The notes under the pieces are model-generated. The model had not been told where the DNA came from, searched no databases, and was given only the letters and a program-made list of their open reading frames with translations. Made by a program: the position numbers and the translations under genes. This document shows positions 1 to 12,911 of a DNA stretch of 64,000 bases, one piece after another. This DNA is from Bombyx mori (lineage: Eukaryota > Arthropoda > Insecta > Lepidoptera > Bombycidae). The stretch spans positions 9,487,501 to 9,551,500 of the forward strand of contig NC_085112.1 of assembly GCF_030269925.1 (NCBI RefSeq), given 5' to 3'. Within the stretch, counting starts at the first letter, position 1, and every line of letters starts with the position of its first letter.

Positions 1-555
1 TTAATATGTTCAGTCTGAAAACAGGCATCAGAAAGTATGGTCGAATAAAAGTTCACGCATGCTGAAGGCACTGACATTTCAGTCCACGTCGATACTTCAC
101 ATCTCTTGGGAAATTACTTCCTTCTCAGCGAGGGCGCGTGCTGCTGTAACTACATTCGTGATAGCCGCAAGCGTACATTGTTTGTTTCATTTCACGTATG
201 CGTTAAAAATATATTGTGGTGGGACACAGCTTTACGGGACGGCGCGACGTAAAAGCTCTCTTTTATGCTCATGTTGACTACATGTGTGGGATTTTCCGCT
301 TGAACAAATATCGTCGACGGGAATTAAATATTAAACACGAAGCGTCACCATTGTTGGAATGATTTTTTTATGGGCAGATTTCCTCAACACGATTCTTTGT
401 AATGACAAAATTTTTCTTTGGTATAAAGTAACATTTTTTCAAGTACCATTTCAAATGAATATGTTGGACATACAAGATAAGTTTACGTAGCTTACGACCT
501 TACGTAACGTAACCGTATTTTTAATACGCTTTTATTAGCTTCAGACGCATGTATG
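1..555. other. no recognised feature
   Basis: AT-rich, no coding signature beyond a chance 72-codon frame, no repeat that recurs in the window. Confidence 0.5.
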
Positions 556-815
556 ATGGAATCTTTGAACATGATTTTGACCCGCTTCAAAACGTCGGAT
601 TAACTTGAAATTTGGTACACTTATTAAGGACCAATATAATAAAATATTTATAACTACTGATACCATGCACCCCACGCTTTTTTTACAATAAAATCATTTT
701 TTCTTACACTATTTTTAATTCGAATTTATTAAAATTTATTTTCTATTTTTTAGTTGGAATTACTATAAAAGTGTATTTTGTTAGTTTTTTTAAACTATTA
801 TTTATTTTATCTCTG
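556..815 (+). mobile_element. 5' half of a long-TIR element (family C), truncated
   Basis: The first 75 bases (ggaatctttgaac, cgcttcaaaacgtcgg, cttattaaggac) match the reverse complement of 14955-15035, and the following bases (taccatgcacc, cttttttacaataaaatc) match 14760-14890 in direct orientation. So this copy keeps the left terminal inverted repeat and part of the interior and has lost the right end. No coding content. Confidence 0.6.
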
Positions 816-1295
816 AACTACCAAACCAAGCTATAGACATTAATTAAGGCATGACCAGATCCGAAAATGGAGTTGACAAAAATACTGCATACATTCGCTC
901 TCTGAATGAATTTATTTCCAGCCATGCGACGTTGCGTTCGAACGGGAGGGATGGGACTTTGTAAAAAATGCATCCAGTAGCAATCCCGGTTTATCCGAAC
1001 GCAAATAAATCTGTCAATTTCACTCAGCCTCCCGTTGCCCGTACACTAGCAATACGGGACCTATTCTGGGACACTCGACTCGTAGAAAAATATTTGTTCG
1101 AAGGTAAAGGTTTGGTTGCGTCTGAGCAACATGTTCTAAAGTATATATTTATGCTAGATTTGTAGATTAGGTGATAGAAATCTGAAGATAATTCAGTTTT
1201 ATATTACATCTAGCTTTTGGCCGCGACTCCTTTGACCGCGACTCCGTCCGCGTGGAATAGCTACTTTGGCATAACGCTAAATTTTACCTCGCACT
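816..1295. other. no recognised feature
   Basis: Includes a GC-richer patch near 920-1110 with no recognisable coding content. Confidence 0.45.
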
Positions 1296-1400
1296 TCATT
1301 TATTTATTTATTTATAACTTTATATACTAGACAGTATAGTCTACCATAGGGGGGTGCAGAGATGAACCTTGGTAGGTGCAGTGTGATAGTGATATTACTT
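1296..1400 (+). repeat. (ATTT)n-linked repeat with ggtgcagagat motif
   Basis: (TTTA)n followed by actttata and a block ending ggtgcagagatgaacc...ggtaggtgca. The same parts recur at 54376-54477 and 55634-55672, where they are split by a Harbinger element. Probably the 3' end of a non-LTR element. Confidence 0.4.
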
Positions 1401-1689
1401 AAACATATAATTATGTGTATATATGACATACATAATATTTATAGATACAAATACTCGTACTTAAATAAATACATATACATAAACGTAGAAAGTGAAAATA
1501 TTTTTTAATTATATTTTAGAATATTACTCTGCACTACCTTTGGTTGACTGGTAGAGAATGCCTTAGGCATTAAGTCCGCCAATGTAAATTTTACATGAAG
1601 TGTAATAAATAAATAAATATTATGGAGCTATTTAAACCCCTATTTTGAAACATTTCATTATTGGTGCTCAACTTGTATTGGTCTTACCA

Positions 1690-1828
1690 TGATGTTATAG
1701 ATTTTATAGCCTTGCTCAATAAATGGGCTATCTAACACTTAAATAATTTTTCAAATCGGACCAGTAGCTCCTGAGATTAGCGCGTTCAGACAAACAAACT
1801 CTTCAGCTTTATAATATTAGTATAGATG
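1690..1828 (+). repeat. RTE-type retrotransposon tail
   Basis: Carries the block typical of lepidopteran RTE-like tails: aaatcgga, cagtagctcctgagatta, gcgcgttc, acaaacaaactcttcagc, ending aatattagtatagat. Noncoding 3' end only. Confidence 0.5.
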
Positions 1829-2428
1829 AAAGAGTAATCACGATGCAATCATATACTGTTAAATGCGTCATCGTCAACCGTTTTTTGTCTTCCAACCATT
1901 CCAGAAAACCTTAAACCACCAATTAAAATCTTCCATCCAATCCATTCGAATAGTTAAATCCGAACGAGTTTAATTGTTCGTCACCTGCTAAGTACACAAT
2001 CGATAATTATGAAGGTTTGCATACCCTTTGCCTGGCACATACATAGGCTAGGGTACTGTATATTTCATTCATAAAAAATACTAGACCTGAGGAATAGATT
2101 TTCCCTACTTTAACACGAGTGAAGCCGTGAGCAAAACCTAATTTAAGATTTAAAATAATAATAAATCTTTCATCATTTTCGTTCATTAGAAAAGAGTTTT
2201 TTATACGCCCCCGTTGGAAAAAATTATTGGGAAAGATCGCTCGTTAGTATATTTCAAGGTTATACAATATGATTTGGTTGTGTGCTATCTAAATATAGAG
2301 AAATAAGCTACATTTTCAAGTTGCTGAAGTTGAATACGTTTAAAGGCTAACGCTTAGAAAATTATATTTTTGTCGTATATAGTACACTCAAGAACATGAA
2401 CAGTAATCCTATATCTGCACGATCATGA
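1829..2428. other. no firmly recognised feature
   Basis: A short block near 2085-2135 (acacgagtgaagccgtgagc) resembles ends of common lepidopteran nonautonomous repeats. Otherwise nothing. Confidence 0.4.
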
Positions 2429-2650
2429 CTTTTTTGTTTTTATTGCTTAGATGGGTGGACGAGCCACAGCCCACATGGTGTTAAGTGGTTACTAGAACCC
2501 ATAGATATTTACAACGTAAATGCGCCACCCACCTTGAGATATAAGCTCTAAAGTCTCAGTATAGTTACAACGGTTGCCCCACCCTTCAAGCAGTGGTGTG
2601 TTGGTGATGTTACCTACCCGTGCGGACTCACAAGAGGTCCTACCACCAGT
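2429..2650 (-). mobile_element. Bm1 SINE, 5'-truncated
   Basis: Body and 3' end of Bm1 in reverse: T-rich end, tgcttagatgggtggacgag, ggtgttaagtggttact, through cctaccaccagt. The tRNA-like head is absent. Confidence 0.85.
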
Positions 2651-3815
2651 ATGTGTTTTGGAAGTACTTTGTCGCAAATTTTGTTTATAACTCGCATGTT
2701 CGTAAATAGCGACCTACGATTCCCCTACTCTCACTGGAAATCGGATTCATTCATTCGTATCGAGTATCGACGAAGATTCAGTCTTCGAAATGAACCGATC
2801 ACTGTACTCGCTTTCATTAACTCGCTTCACTGCCACAATACATTACGTCTCCTACAAAGTCGTATTAGAATTATGAATGAATGAATGAATTCGCGGATTG
2901 ATTGAATAGTGATAATGGTGGCCAAATTAAAGAATTGAATATTAAAAATAATAGGATTAAAGTTTAGTAAATTGCACACTGCATAGTGATAGCATTCATA
3001 CGTGTTAGTGTTTAAGTTGATAAGAATATAAATTAAAATGCTTAGCTTTCTAGTTCCAACTGTAGCTTATACTTTAGTACACAATGTTTTGTTTATTTTA
3101 CTCGTATATAATACCTGTGTTCAATGCAAAAGACCTATCCTAGACCTAAGCTAAAATATTAAACGACATTTATCTATAAAGGCTCATGAGGTCGATTAAT
3201 TAACGCAGTCAATTAATCGACCGGTCGGTCAATTAACGCAGCAATCATAGTCTCAACTTTTTAATGGACGATTTCACTTAAATCCATCCAAGTCAGTACA
3301 AACAAGATTTGAAAATATGTAGTCCACAATAGGTATCAACTATGACTATAATATTGCTGAGAGTCCATAGTGGCCGATCTAAATTGCAAATCCATCGGCA
3401 TTCCAATGTAGAAAACAATATATAAGAAGAGTTTTTAATTAGTTCAGATTGAGTCCGTATAGGCTATTTAATGGTTAATTTACGCCTTCACTCATGAAGA
3501 CTATGCCAATAGCAGGTTCAAGCTGCTGCTTTCTGAAGAATCTTTTTCTCAAGCCTTGTTTGAATAAGAAAATGATATAGCAAGAAACGCTCTAGACGAG
3601 AAAATCCTTGCGAAGTGGTTCGTAGCTAAAAAAGTCTCCTCAAATCGTACAATTGGTGATCACAGTTTTCCAGATAGAAGAAATAAAATTTTTACCTCAA
3701 AGACAGAGATGATCTGATGGTGAGTAGTTTCTGATGCTGATAGATTAGCAACTGGTATACTGACATACACTATCCAGGGGTATGACTGACCCGCCGCCCA
3801 CCGTATTCTGTTCTG
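2651..3815. other. no recognised feature
   Basis: A direct/inverted run of ttaattaacgcag-cgaccgg motifs at 3190-3245 makes a short imperfect palindrome. Nothing else. Confidence 0.4.
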
Positions 3816-4025
3816 ATGGGTGGTGTGATCATCATCATCATCATTCTTTCCCATTACCCTCTGCTGGGGTGTAGGGCTCGAATCAAATTTTTCCATTTAC
3901 ATCGGTCTTGGGCAGTCTATTCTAGCTCCTTCCACGTCATGCCCAATACCCCTAGCTCCTGTTGCACCGAGCGACGCCAATTGTTCTGGGGCGGCCTCTC
4001 TTGGTGGTGTGATGCTAAATATAAT
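3816..4025. repeat. (ATC)n-associated LINE 3' remnant
   Basis: (ATC)5 run followed by a GC-richer block (cggtcttgggcagtc, ctccttccacgtcat) that resembles the common lepidopteran LINE ends with trinucleotide tails. Orientation not settled. Compare 57004-57300. Confidence 0.3.
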
Positions 4026-5677
4026 GACTGGATCGAACAATTTATCGGAAGTAGTCAATAAAATATCAAATTTGTTGATCAGTTTTTAAATGAGAATATG
4101 ACAAACTAACACAATGTATTCGTAGCAGAAAAACGAACAAAGGAATGCGTACACAATAACCAATTCAGTCCAATTCTGTAAGGCCAATAAAATATTTTTA
4201 TATCTTTTCATAATTTACTTTATCGTAATAGTATTGAATGTAATCTATAAGGTTGGCTCTGAATTCATATGAGAATTTCCGTTATGATTGTCTGGGATTT
4301 CACGATGCTACCGACCGCTTTGCCATTTCTCGTATCGATGTTTTATTGCATACCATATTTCGATACGACTACAGTCGGTCGTCCGATCACATGTATCGCG
4401 GGATCAATATATTCTATCCGATTTCATGGGTTGAATTTTGATTGGCTTCCACGTATCATACCATTGCTTCGCATAGAATCCTTCCATTTTATGTTGCAAA
4501 TTATCGATTCAATAATAAATAAATGTATCGTAGTACTAAATATTTCTTGATGTTAGATAATAAAATCGGTATATTTGAATATGTGATTTTAGTGCGTTCT
4601 TATTTGGTTATCTAGAACCTAGTGATGCTTCAAAATAAATATCACCGCTCAATGGTACATGGAGCTTCTTTAATAATATTGTACTGTAGACCGATCCTGG
4701 ACCTCCTAGATCTGAAAGGTTCCCCCGATCTTCTGTATGGTCATACTAGTATGTACGCTTAAAACACGTTATGCTTAAATAGTTATAAATGCTACCAGGA
4801 AATATTTGAATAGAAGAATAATTTAAGGCCTGTTTATTGCTAGGTATCACAAATGCGTTAAAGAAATATTGTAACTTCGATTACAACTAAAACTCCTACT
4901 GAATACCTGAATAGTCTTTCACGTCATTGTAGGTCTCTTTGTTGAAAACACAAATCATATAACTGATGAACAAGCAAACTTGCATACTTCGAATACAAAA
5001 GCTGCCAATCCATCTCCACGCAAAAGTAAATTTTCAACAATTCCATTCTGTAGAGCTAAAGGAATAATGGAAAGTTTTGCGAACGGCCAAAAAGTTTACG
5101 GTTTCGGTGCAGAATTTATTGGCAATGAAACGGCGACGTTGAAGCCACAGGCCCATGGTGAAAGAATGAATCGAATACCACAGAAACTTTATAGAGTCTC
5201 TGCCAACATTTATCTTGTCGTTTCGAAGTAGCAGGAAAAACAGTAGAATCAGAATTTATAGGAACGATTGGAACAGTAAAGTATGTTTTAAATTCTGTCA
5301 AAATAAATCCTTAAAAAATGCATACTTAGTCTCGTGCTTAGTTAGAACTTATTTTATTAAATCCAAAAAAAACTTTAAGCTTCGATTACCTTTTGTTAAA
5401 CGAGTTACGTGACTTGTCAAAATTAGTTAGGATGCAGGTCAAACTAGATAATTACATTCAGATTATGGTTACTTACAGAGTGCCCTTTTCACATGTTACT
5501 AACCCTGCTATTTAGGTCAACACCTCATTAGGTATGCACGCAACAATCTCACGCATGATCTTGTTATATTCAATTTACTCCTAACCTTCATAATTGGTCT
5601 TTATATACCATGCTCCAGTGCCCTATCAGTCTACACTTTGTGTACAGCTTTCATAATTGCTTTGAAATTTTGGCTTT
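4026..5677. other. no recognised feature
   Basis: AT-rich. Several 60-90 codon open frames overlap on both strands with no recognisable domain or splice support. Confidence 0.45.
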
Positions 5678-5970
5678 ATCTATATATATAAAAATGAATT
5701 GCTGTTCGTTAATCTCGCTAAAATTCGAGAATGGCTGGACCGATTTGGCTAAGTTTGGTCGTGAATTATATGTGGAAGTCCAGAGAAGGTTTAAAAGGTA
5801 GATAAATATGAAAATGCTCGGAATGAAATAAAAATAACAAATTTGTTTTTCTTTTGATGTGTCACCCGTCGGACAGATTCCTTTTGTTTGTTTTAAGTTT
5901 ATTTTATACAAAAGTTAAGGTCTTTTATTTATTGATTGAGGCACTACGAAGTCTGCCGGGTCAGCTAGTT
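5678..5970 (-). mobile_element. RTE-like nonautonomous repeat (family D)
   Basis: About 290 bp beginning (minus strand) ctagctgacccggcagactt, with cctcaatcaataaataa, accttctctggacttccaca, agccaaatcggtccagccat, ending in an AT dinucleotide run. Other copies: 18172-18412, 48867-49163, 52907-53197. Confidence 0.6.
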
Positions 5971-6516
5971 TTAAATAAAAAAATGTATTAAAATACAAAA
6001 TGTGATGTTCTTTATAAGATCGACTGTAAGATCGAAGTAATAATAATAAGAACGTGTTCAAAATACCTATAAGAAAATATCATATATTATTGCTTTACAT
6101 CAGATATATTTAGGCAGAAATTATTATAGATAAAGCATGGAATGTAAAGTTTAAAAAAGGAAAAAGAAATGGTTTTTACGAGTATAACTACACTTTAGTA
6201 TTCAAAGCACACGAAGGCGAATGCAAAAACTGGGATTTTAATTTTCGATGCATTAAGGGTTAAACTCGCCACCAGTTGCAATTCTGACGGTGGCTGGCGT
6301 GGCTCCAATTTATGTAAAAAAAACATGCAACGATGTTTTTTCAACTAAGTATTTTATTAAGAAATTTTCGATATATTTTTTTCTTTTAAATTGTGAAATA
6401 ATATTCTTAAGTTACAGTTGTAGTGTCACTAAGCACAATATTCAAATATCGACGAATAGCACCTTAGTTGTCCGTGACTGCCATGATTGTAAAATATTCA
6501 AAACATCAGAAATAAT
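5971..6516. other. no recognised feature
   Basis: Very AT-rich, nothing recognisable. Confidence 0.45.
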
Positions 6517-6787
6517 ACAATAATAAATAAATAATAAATATTTACTAACAATCACGCCACGTTAACTGGTCCCGTGGTAAGTTCGTAAAGAACTTGTGTT
6601 ACAGGTACCAGATAACGGAAATAAATGTAAGATTTTTATTATACACATACATATATTTAATATACATCCATAACCCTGGAAAATACATTTATATTTATTA
6701 TACAAATATCTTCCCTTGGCGGGATTCGAAACCGCGACCTACTTGTGTAGTGACCATGTCACTTACCACTACACCAGACGGCCGTTA
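6517..6787 (-). mobile_element. tRNA-headed SINE (not Bm1)
   Basis: The minus strand starts with a tRNA-like head: A-box region tggtgtagtggtaagtgac, B-box region cgcggtttcgaatcccgcc, followed by an AT-rich body and ending in (AATA)n repeats. The B box has one extra T and the tRNA arms do not close, so this is a SINE rather than a functional tRNA gene. Confidence 0.6.
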
Positions 6788-7719
6788 CAATGATAGTAAA
6801 AAGTTTTGACCGTAAAAATAGTTTCAGTTATTATGTCTACGACTTGTAAAAACCATAAAAAATCCTCTAATACTTTTATTTATTTATTTATTTATTTAAG
6901 GATTACCGACAGGGTTTACAGTAAGACATAAAATAACATTGACATGTATAGAGCAATTGATAACTGCAACTCTAATTAGAGGCAATCACAGCATGCGTTA
7001 GATTAATATATCAATAGGGATTTAACAATACTATTAATAATAATAAAAAATTAAAAACAAAAGAAAGACAACAAGGACAGTAATACCCGAGTACTCAGAC
7101 CAAGGCTGAGGCTGAGGTTCAACAACAACTTTTTATAATTTTGTTCTTGAATATTGGAAGGGAATCACCAAATATGTCAAGGTTTTCAATTTTTCTGACT
7201 AAATTATTATTAAAGCGTGTTTGAAAACTATACTATATCTCAATAGCTTTTGCGAAGTATTAGTTGGTGCTATGTATTCAGGTGCTTCAAAAAGTCGAAG
7301 ATACTAAAATCAAGATAGAAAGTATTAATGATAGATACAAAGCTAAACGTAGTGTATGCATTGGAACCAACAAATAAACTTTCTTTTCTGCTACATAAAC
7401 TTTTTTTAGATCTTATACATACTTTCTCAGCGCTTAGAAATAGTTATTGTAACTATTCGCCAAAAGTTTTTCGAGTAACCTAATTTCGATTTATGATCCA
7501 AATAAAAAATAATTGGTTTTGTGGCAACTCTTTAAACTTTCAATAGGAATTATTGTGGTTCACTTTATCTTCGTCATTATGGTAAACACGACCCAAGCGA
7601 TATAATTACGATGTAATTTATTATTGTTTGTATCACAAAACACACCATTCGTTACAATTAAGATATTTTTTTATTTTATGTTACCACGCGAACAATAACG
7701 TTAAAGTGAATATATTTTT
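6788..7719. other. no recognised gene; (TTTA)n at 6873-6900
   Basis: A (TTTA)n tract is followed by unique-looking sequence. The tract suggests an old LINE end in reverse orientation. Confidence 0.35.
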
Positions 7720-7954
7720 TACTGGTGGTAGGACCTCTTGTGAGTCCGCACGGGTAGGTACCACCGCCCCGCCTATTTCTGCCGTGAAGCAGTAATGCGT
7801 TTCGGTTTGAAGGGTGGGGCAGCCGTTGTGACTAATACTGAGACCTTAGAACTATATCTCAAGGTGTGTGGCGCATTTACGTTGTAGATGTCTATGGGCT
7901 CCAGTAACCACTTAACACCAGGTGGGCTGTGAGCTCGTCCACACATCTAAGCAA

Positions 7955-7983
<29 letters not shown>
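7720..7983 (+). mobile_element. Bm1 SINE, head-less, long poly(A)
   Basis: From actggtggtaggacctcttg through gtgagctcgtccac, ctaagcaata and 25 As. The long pure A tail suggests a relatively recent insertion. Confidence 0.9.
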
Positions 7984-7985
<2 letters not shown>

Positions 7986-8204
7986 CAGTAAATCTTTCCT
8001 TTGAATTTTGTTTGCTTTTCGTATTTAAGCTAGAATAATGTCAGCCTCGTTTTGTTTTATGGCGGTATTTAATAGAATTATTTTAATTGTTATTTTAATT
8101 TTGTTCTTTAGTATCAAGGTTTGCGTTCTCATGGGAAAATGTTACAGCTTGTTGCCACCAAAAGTCGGTTTGAATTTCGAACAATCATCGAATGTAGTTT
8201 AGTT

Positions 8205-8444
8205 TACTGGTTGTAGGACCTTTTGAGTCCGCACGGGTAGGTACCACCATTCTGCCTATTTCTGCCGTGAAGCAGTAATGCTTTTCGGTTTGAAGGGTGG
8301 GGCAGCCGTTGTAACTCTACTGAGACCTTAGAACTTATATCTCAAGGTGGGTGGCGCATTTACGTTGTAGATGTCTATGGGCTCCAGTAAACACTTAAAA
8401 CCAGGTGGGCTGTGAGCTCGTCCACCCATATAAGCAATAATAAA
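8205..8444 (+). mobile_element. Bm1 SINE with 14-bp target duplication
   Basis: Head-less Bm1. Flanks 8191-8204 and 8445-8458 are aatgtagtt(t/a)agtt, one mismatch, so both ends of this insertion are defined. Confidence 0.9.
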
Positions 8445-8612
8445 AATGTAGTTAAGTTAACTGTTGTTATAGCTCGTGTATTAAATTTGATGAATGTTGA
8501 TTTATATTCACGCTGATATTTAAATAGCTGACAAAATAGTGATCATACTAAGCTGTTTTTACTAATACTATTATCAGCAGTTACCGACTGTCTAATTTCA
8601 TTTACATGGGCA

Positions 8613-8700
8613 ATATAGTGAGTTCTTATTTTGAAGAGTGGGACGGCTGTTATAGAAGACAGTTAAGACTTAGACCTCACATCACAAGGTTTATAATCCA
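8613..8700 (+). repeat. degenerate Bm1 fragment
   Basis: ttgaagagtgggacggctgt and acttagacctcacatcacaaggt align with the middle of Bm1 but are heavily diverged. Confidence 0.4.
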
Positions 8701-9045
8701 ATGTAAGTATAATTAATGTCTATGATTTACATGAACTAATTTTAATATTAACAAAACCTAAAGCCAAGAAGATCAAATAACTTTGATATATTTTTGAAAA
8801 ACCTTTTCTAAGCGCACTGAATTGATTTAATTTTAGTACAATATACACACGGTTCAACCTTTAGTGTAAACATTTTAAACGTAGAGTAATAAAGTTCGCT
8901 AGATTCATGATTCAGTGCTTTTAAATCATTGTAACAAGTTAGAGTATAAAACGCTTGCCTTATAAGTTATGCAAATGGCCTGAAATCTGCGATACACTTT
9001 ACTGTGGCAACAATGTTTACCTGAAACCTTCATAAATCATACACA

Positions 9046-9369
9046 TTATGAAGCGTTATAAAACTGCTTTACAACTTCTGGTTTAGTGTAACAAGAAGAC
9101 GCTTGTTCAAACGCTTTAGTGCTTACATTAAAATTCCTAAAGAACACGCTGGTGACTGAAAAATAAGCTGCCGTTCTGAAGGTTTCGTATCTGCCGTCCG
9201 TAACAGATCTAAGTAGTGTGCTCACTGAAATTGGATTAAGAATACTAATCATAACAATACTAATTGTTGTAGCATTACATAAAAAAATATCTAAATCTGT
9301 ACCTACTTTTCCTTTTCGAAAAAGCTTTTTCGTTTGAAGACGAAAGGGACGATTAAAAGGATGGTACAA
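9046..9369 (-). CDS. unrecognised 107-codon open frame
   Basis: Met to stop with one hydrophobic stretch (SIVMISILNPISV) and no repeat content. I recognise no family. No convincing splice sites or neighbours support it. More likely chance than a gene. Confidence 0.12.
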   Translation of the reverse strand: MYHPFNRPFRLQTKKLFRKGKVGTDLDIFLCNATTISIVMISILNPISVSTLLRSVTDGRYETFRTAAYFSVTSVFFRNFNVSTKAFEQASSCYTKPEVVKQFYNAS

Positions 9370-9520
9370 TTTGTATTTTATTTAATAATATTTTTTTACT
9401 TAATGGTGGAGTGGATCAACGAATTTGCATAATGCTTGCACAACGAAACATATTACTGTAGTTTTTAAATTCATATGCAATAAATACAGAACAGAAAATC
9501 TCTCCAACAATTATATTTAT

Positions 9521-9825
9521 TGGAACGAAGTTCCTTATCGCGCGTTGTGAAAGGGGGCTAGACGGAAAAAATTCTTACGAAAAGTTGTCACGACACTTTT
9601 TAGATCCGTCATTCTGACCAATCAACGTGTAGGCGCTTATCGCGTGACATTGCTCGTATCCGATTGGTCCACGTAATGAGTACAGTTTCTCGAGATAGCG
9701 TTTCAACAATAGTAATTTAGTTCATAGTATTGTTTTTTTCTTCTTCATAATGCCGTAATTTATTATTATAACTTAAAAAAAAATTACAATTCCTTCACTA
9801 ATTAATCGAAAGGAACTTCGTTCCA
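9521..9825. mobile_element. short terminal-inverted-repeat element (MITE-like)
   Basis: tggaacgaagttcctt at 9521-9536 is mirrored exactly by aaggaacttcgttcca at 9810-9825. The terminal motif is itself palindromic (ggaacgaagttcc). 305 bp, no coding potential, no clear target duplication. Confidence 0.5.
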
Positions 9826-12139
9826 TCCGGGTGTCCCTTGACACCTCTGATTTTTTTTTTTTATAATTATTTAATTTGTTGTTTCATTTTAGGAGAATCG
9901 GCTAATTTGTTTAAAGCCTGCAATCATTTATGTCCAGTAATAGCTCGGTAGGATTTCTAAACCTCACATTGTGCCATTGAGGTGCTATTATCCAGACCTT
10001 GTTTTTGTGGGGATCTGGTATATGTATAATCTCTTAAATGCCATTATTTGAGGCCATGAAAACAAAAACTTTGATTACTTCGGTAAATTAGTTCTATTTG
10101 AAGCTGTTCTTTCAACTCGCTACAGAAGATGCTTAGGGATTGAAATATCACTTTCCTAAGATCACAATTTGTCCAGTACAGTTTAGGTAACCATTAATCA
10201 AAGAAACATGGTACGTGAAAAATATGAATTTTCATGATGATCTGGGTCTTGAATTCATCCAAAAATTTATGAAAACAGCTTCTATATGTTACTACGAATC
10301 AACGGTGAGGCTTGATAGTCCTGTTATTGTAGCCACTAACTACACCCCCGATCCGGCTCACACAGAGGCCAACCACCGATGACGCAATAGAAACTTCCCC
10401 AGGAATCCTTCTGATTCCCTATAAATTCTATTGGACGTTGCTAATAGTGGCGATCAAACTGAAGATCATCTTACTTATCGAACTCACAGAAGGGTTCGAC
10501 TTGAACCCTTATACCATAACATCAACTAGGTTAGTTTCTCGCCGAATTTTTCCGTCCTTTCCTTTATTGGCGTCGTTAGCTGACATTTCGTGTTATATGT
10601 ACAAATAGTCAAATGGACTGAGACAATGCCAGAGGCACAGCCATACTGCTGCCTAAGGAGAAGGGCTCTTTATTAACATATATAATGCTTTTGAAAAATA
10701 ACCTTCATCATTTTTAGATGAATGTTTTATGTTTTGTTTTTGGACTTTTGAGTTGCAGAGGCTGTACGTGGTCGTCCATAGATCAGAACAATTAATTAAT
10801 AATTAATTAATGTTTGACGATGGAGAGAAGATCTTCCACCGAGCGGGTCATATTGCTCGGCAGATCGACGATTCAATGTTGTTGATCGGAACTTGTATAT
10901 TGCAAGCTTATCTGGAAAATGCCGTAAGCAAGATTCAGGCATCTGCCAAATATCTTGCGTTATATGATAGCTACCGCCACAATTATTTTACATTATTTTT
11001 TATGTTTGAATAATTTTAATCCAGATCATGAAATTTTACGACCGCGTATTTCATGGCTCCACCTGGAATGCAAACGAAGTGAGTCGGGTAAAACACGGTG
11101 TTTGCAGATGTCGCTCCACGAGTGACGGGGGTTATGAATACTGTGATTAATACGCTTTTTGTATGGCCATGTATTTTCTAGTTAAATTCATAATTATATT
11201 AGGACTATATTTTGTACTGTAGAATAGCTAGCCATTTAAGAGCCGTATACTTAGAACTTTACCGTAGAATAGCTAGCCGTAGTGTAATTTTGTATTTTTG
11301 TGTAAGTATCTGAAGTAAAGTTGTTGTATTCTTTGTACGGGGAGTATTGCTGCTTGAGATACAAGTTTTATCACCTTGTTCAAGCACAAATGCAAATTAT
11401 GATTGTGTTTCTACTTCTGTGCTAACAATAAAATACTATACATTTAGAATTTGACTCAGTGTCTCGAGCTAAATGACCCCAATCAACTCGTGATGTCTAT
11501 TCTTCAGTAATTAGTAATTTGATCCAAACGGTCGTATCTATATATGTATATCTGCAACAATAAAAATATACGAGTATACTGAAATTTAGTTCAAATCTTA
11601 TCCGTTAAAGTCTCGGTAAATTAACCCAGATTAAGTAATGCAATTAATAGCTTAAACCGTATGTAGCTAAGAATAAAATCATTAATTGTTCACATCTCAC
11701 AGTGATAACATAAAAAAATAGTTAAGTAGAAACTAAAAAGCAAAAAAAAAACTAGTCACAAAGACACTGATTGATAAAAAACTCTTACACGATTTCTTTG
11801 TTTTACATATGGTTTTTTTAGTCCCGGCAGACCGTAATATAATATTTATATGGTTTAACATTTTAATCTGTAATAATAATAAATTATCCTGAAAACCCAT
11901 TGAAAATAATATATCGTACGCAAACCCTAACGTAAGAACACGAAAGATCCTCTTAAATCCAGCAGGTTCAGGCACTAAATAATGTAAATTATTATTCATA
12001 TTTTAGATTCACGCAGTCTGCTCACGGCATGAAGTTTTTCAATAAAACTCCCTAAGAGATAAAACGGCATTGGGCAGTGAAGTCACGCATAGCGGATACC
12101 GATTTTATAACTTTATCACTGTAAACTAGGGTTGTCCAA
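9826..12139. other. no recognised gene
   Basis: 10615-10660 (caatgccagaggcacagcc, ctgctgccta) is a degraded minus-strand copy of the LINE 3' end seen at 19408-19518. 10795-10812 is a perfect aattaatt palindrome. A 13-bp motif (ccgtagaatagctagcc-type) repeats at 11218-11234 and 11262-11279. Nothing coding. Confidence 0.4.
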
Positions 12140-12362
12140 CGTATCTATACTAATATATAAATCTACAGTGGCTTTTACGGATGTTCCATTATAACTACTG
12201 AGCCATGCATCCGATTAACTTGAAACTTGGTATCCATGTAGAAAATACATTTACTTAATGGATAGGCTATTATTTATATGAGTGTTGGACTCCCTAATAA
12301 TAATGACGATAAATAATAATGTTAATTTTAAATGCCCAGCGAAGCGCGCGAGTACGCCTAGT
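12140..12362 (+). repeat. nonautonomous repeat with RTE/Helitron-like edges
   Basis: Starts tatctatactaatatataaat, contains ccgattaacttgaaacttggt, ends agcgaagcgcgcgagtacgc. This is a common edge pattern of lepidopteran nonautonomous repeats. Class not determined. Confidence 0.4.
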
Positions 12363-12911
12363 TGTTTTATTAAGTTTAATATGGGAATTTTGCGTAATTA
12401 AAACGATGCAAATTGGAGTACTTATTTTGCCTATTTCTCCCGCGAAAGAGCCATGCGTTCCGATACGTGAGTGAAGCAAACGTTATAAATACAATTGGGA
12501 CTGCAACCTCGTGTCATCTATGATTCTTCTTTATCACTTATTCTGTGTGAGTCTCGAACTACAGTGAAGGTATCTACGCTATGTATGTCACACAAATATT
12601 CAGCAAAAATGAAAGTAGTTGAAAGTCTAAATTGACACTGAACTATGAACTAATCGGTATGTCTACACAATAAGTAGAAAAAAAACTTTGTAGATATAAA
12701 AAAATATATGCGGGGATTTTGACAACCCTATGATAAAGGGAAGTCAATACCTGCTACGGCAAGTATCAAACGCACCGAGGCTCTGAAAGTTTTCATATTA
12801 AAATTGACTTTCTTTTTATCTCTTTTACTCTGATCGCCCGTAAATTTATAATTGTACTTTATGAATACCCATAAAAAAGGGGTCGCAAAAATATGTATCT
12901 TCCCAAAAAAA

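Noticed and set aside
4253..5412. Cluster of 60-93 codon plus-strand frames
   Set aside because: Overlapping frames in AT-rich DNA, no domain, no consistent splicing.
6713..6787. tRNA gene on the minus strand
   Set aside because: A and B boxes are present but the B box has an inserted base, the acceptor arms do not pair, and the sequence continues into a SINE-like body with (AATA)n end.
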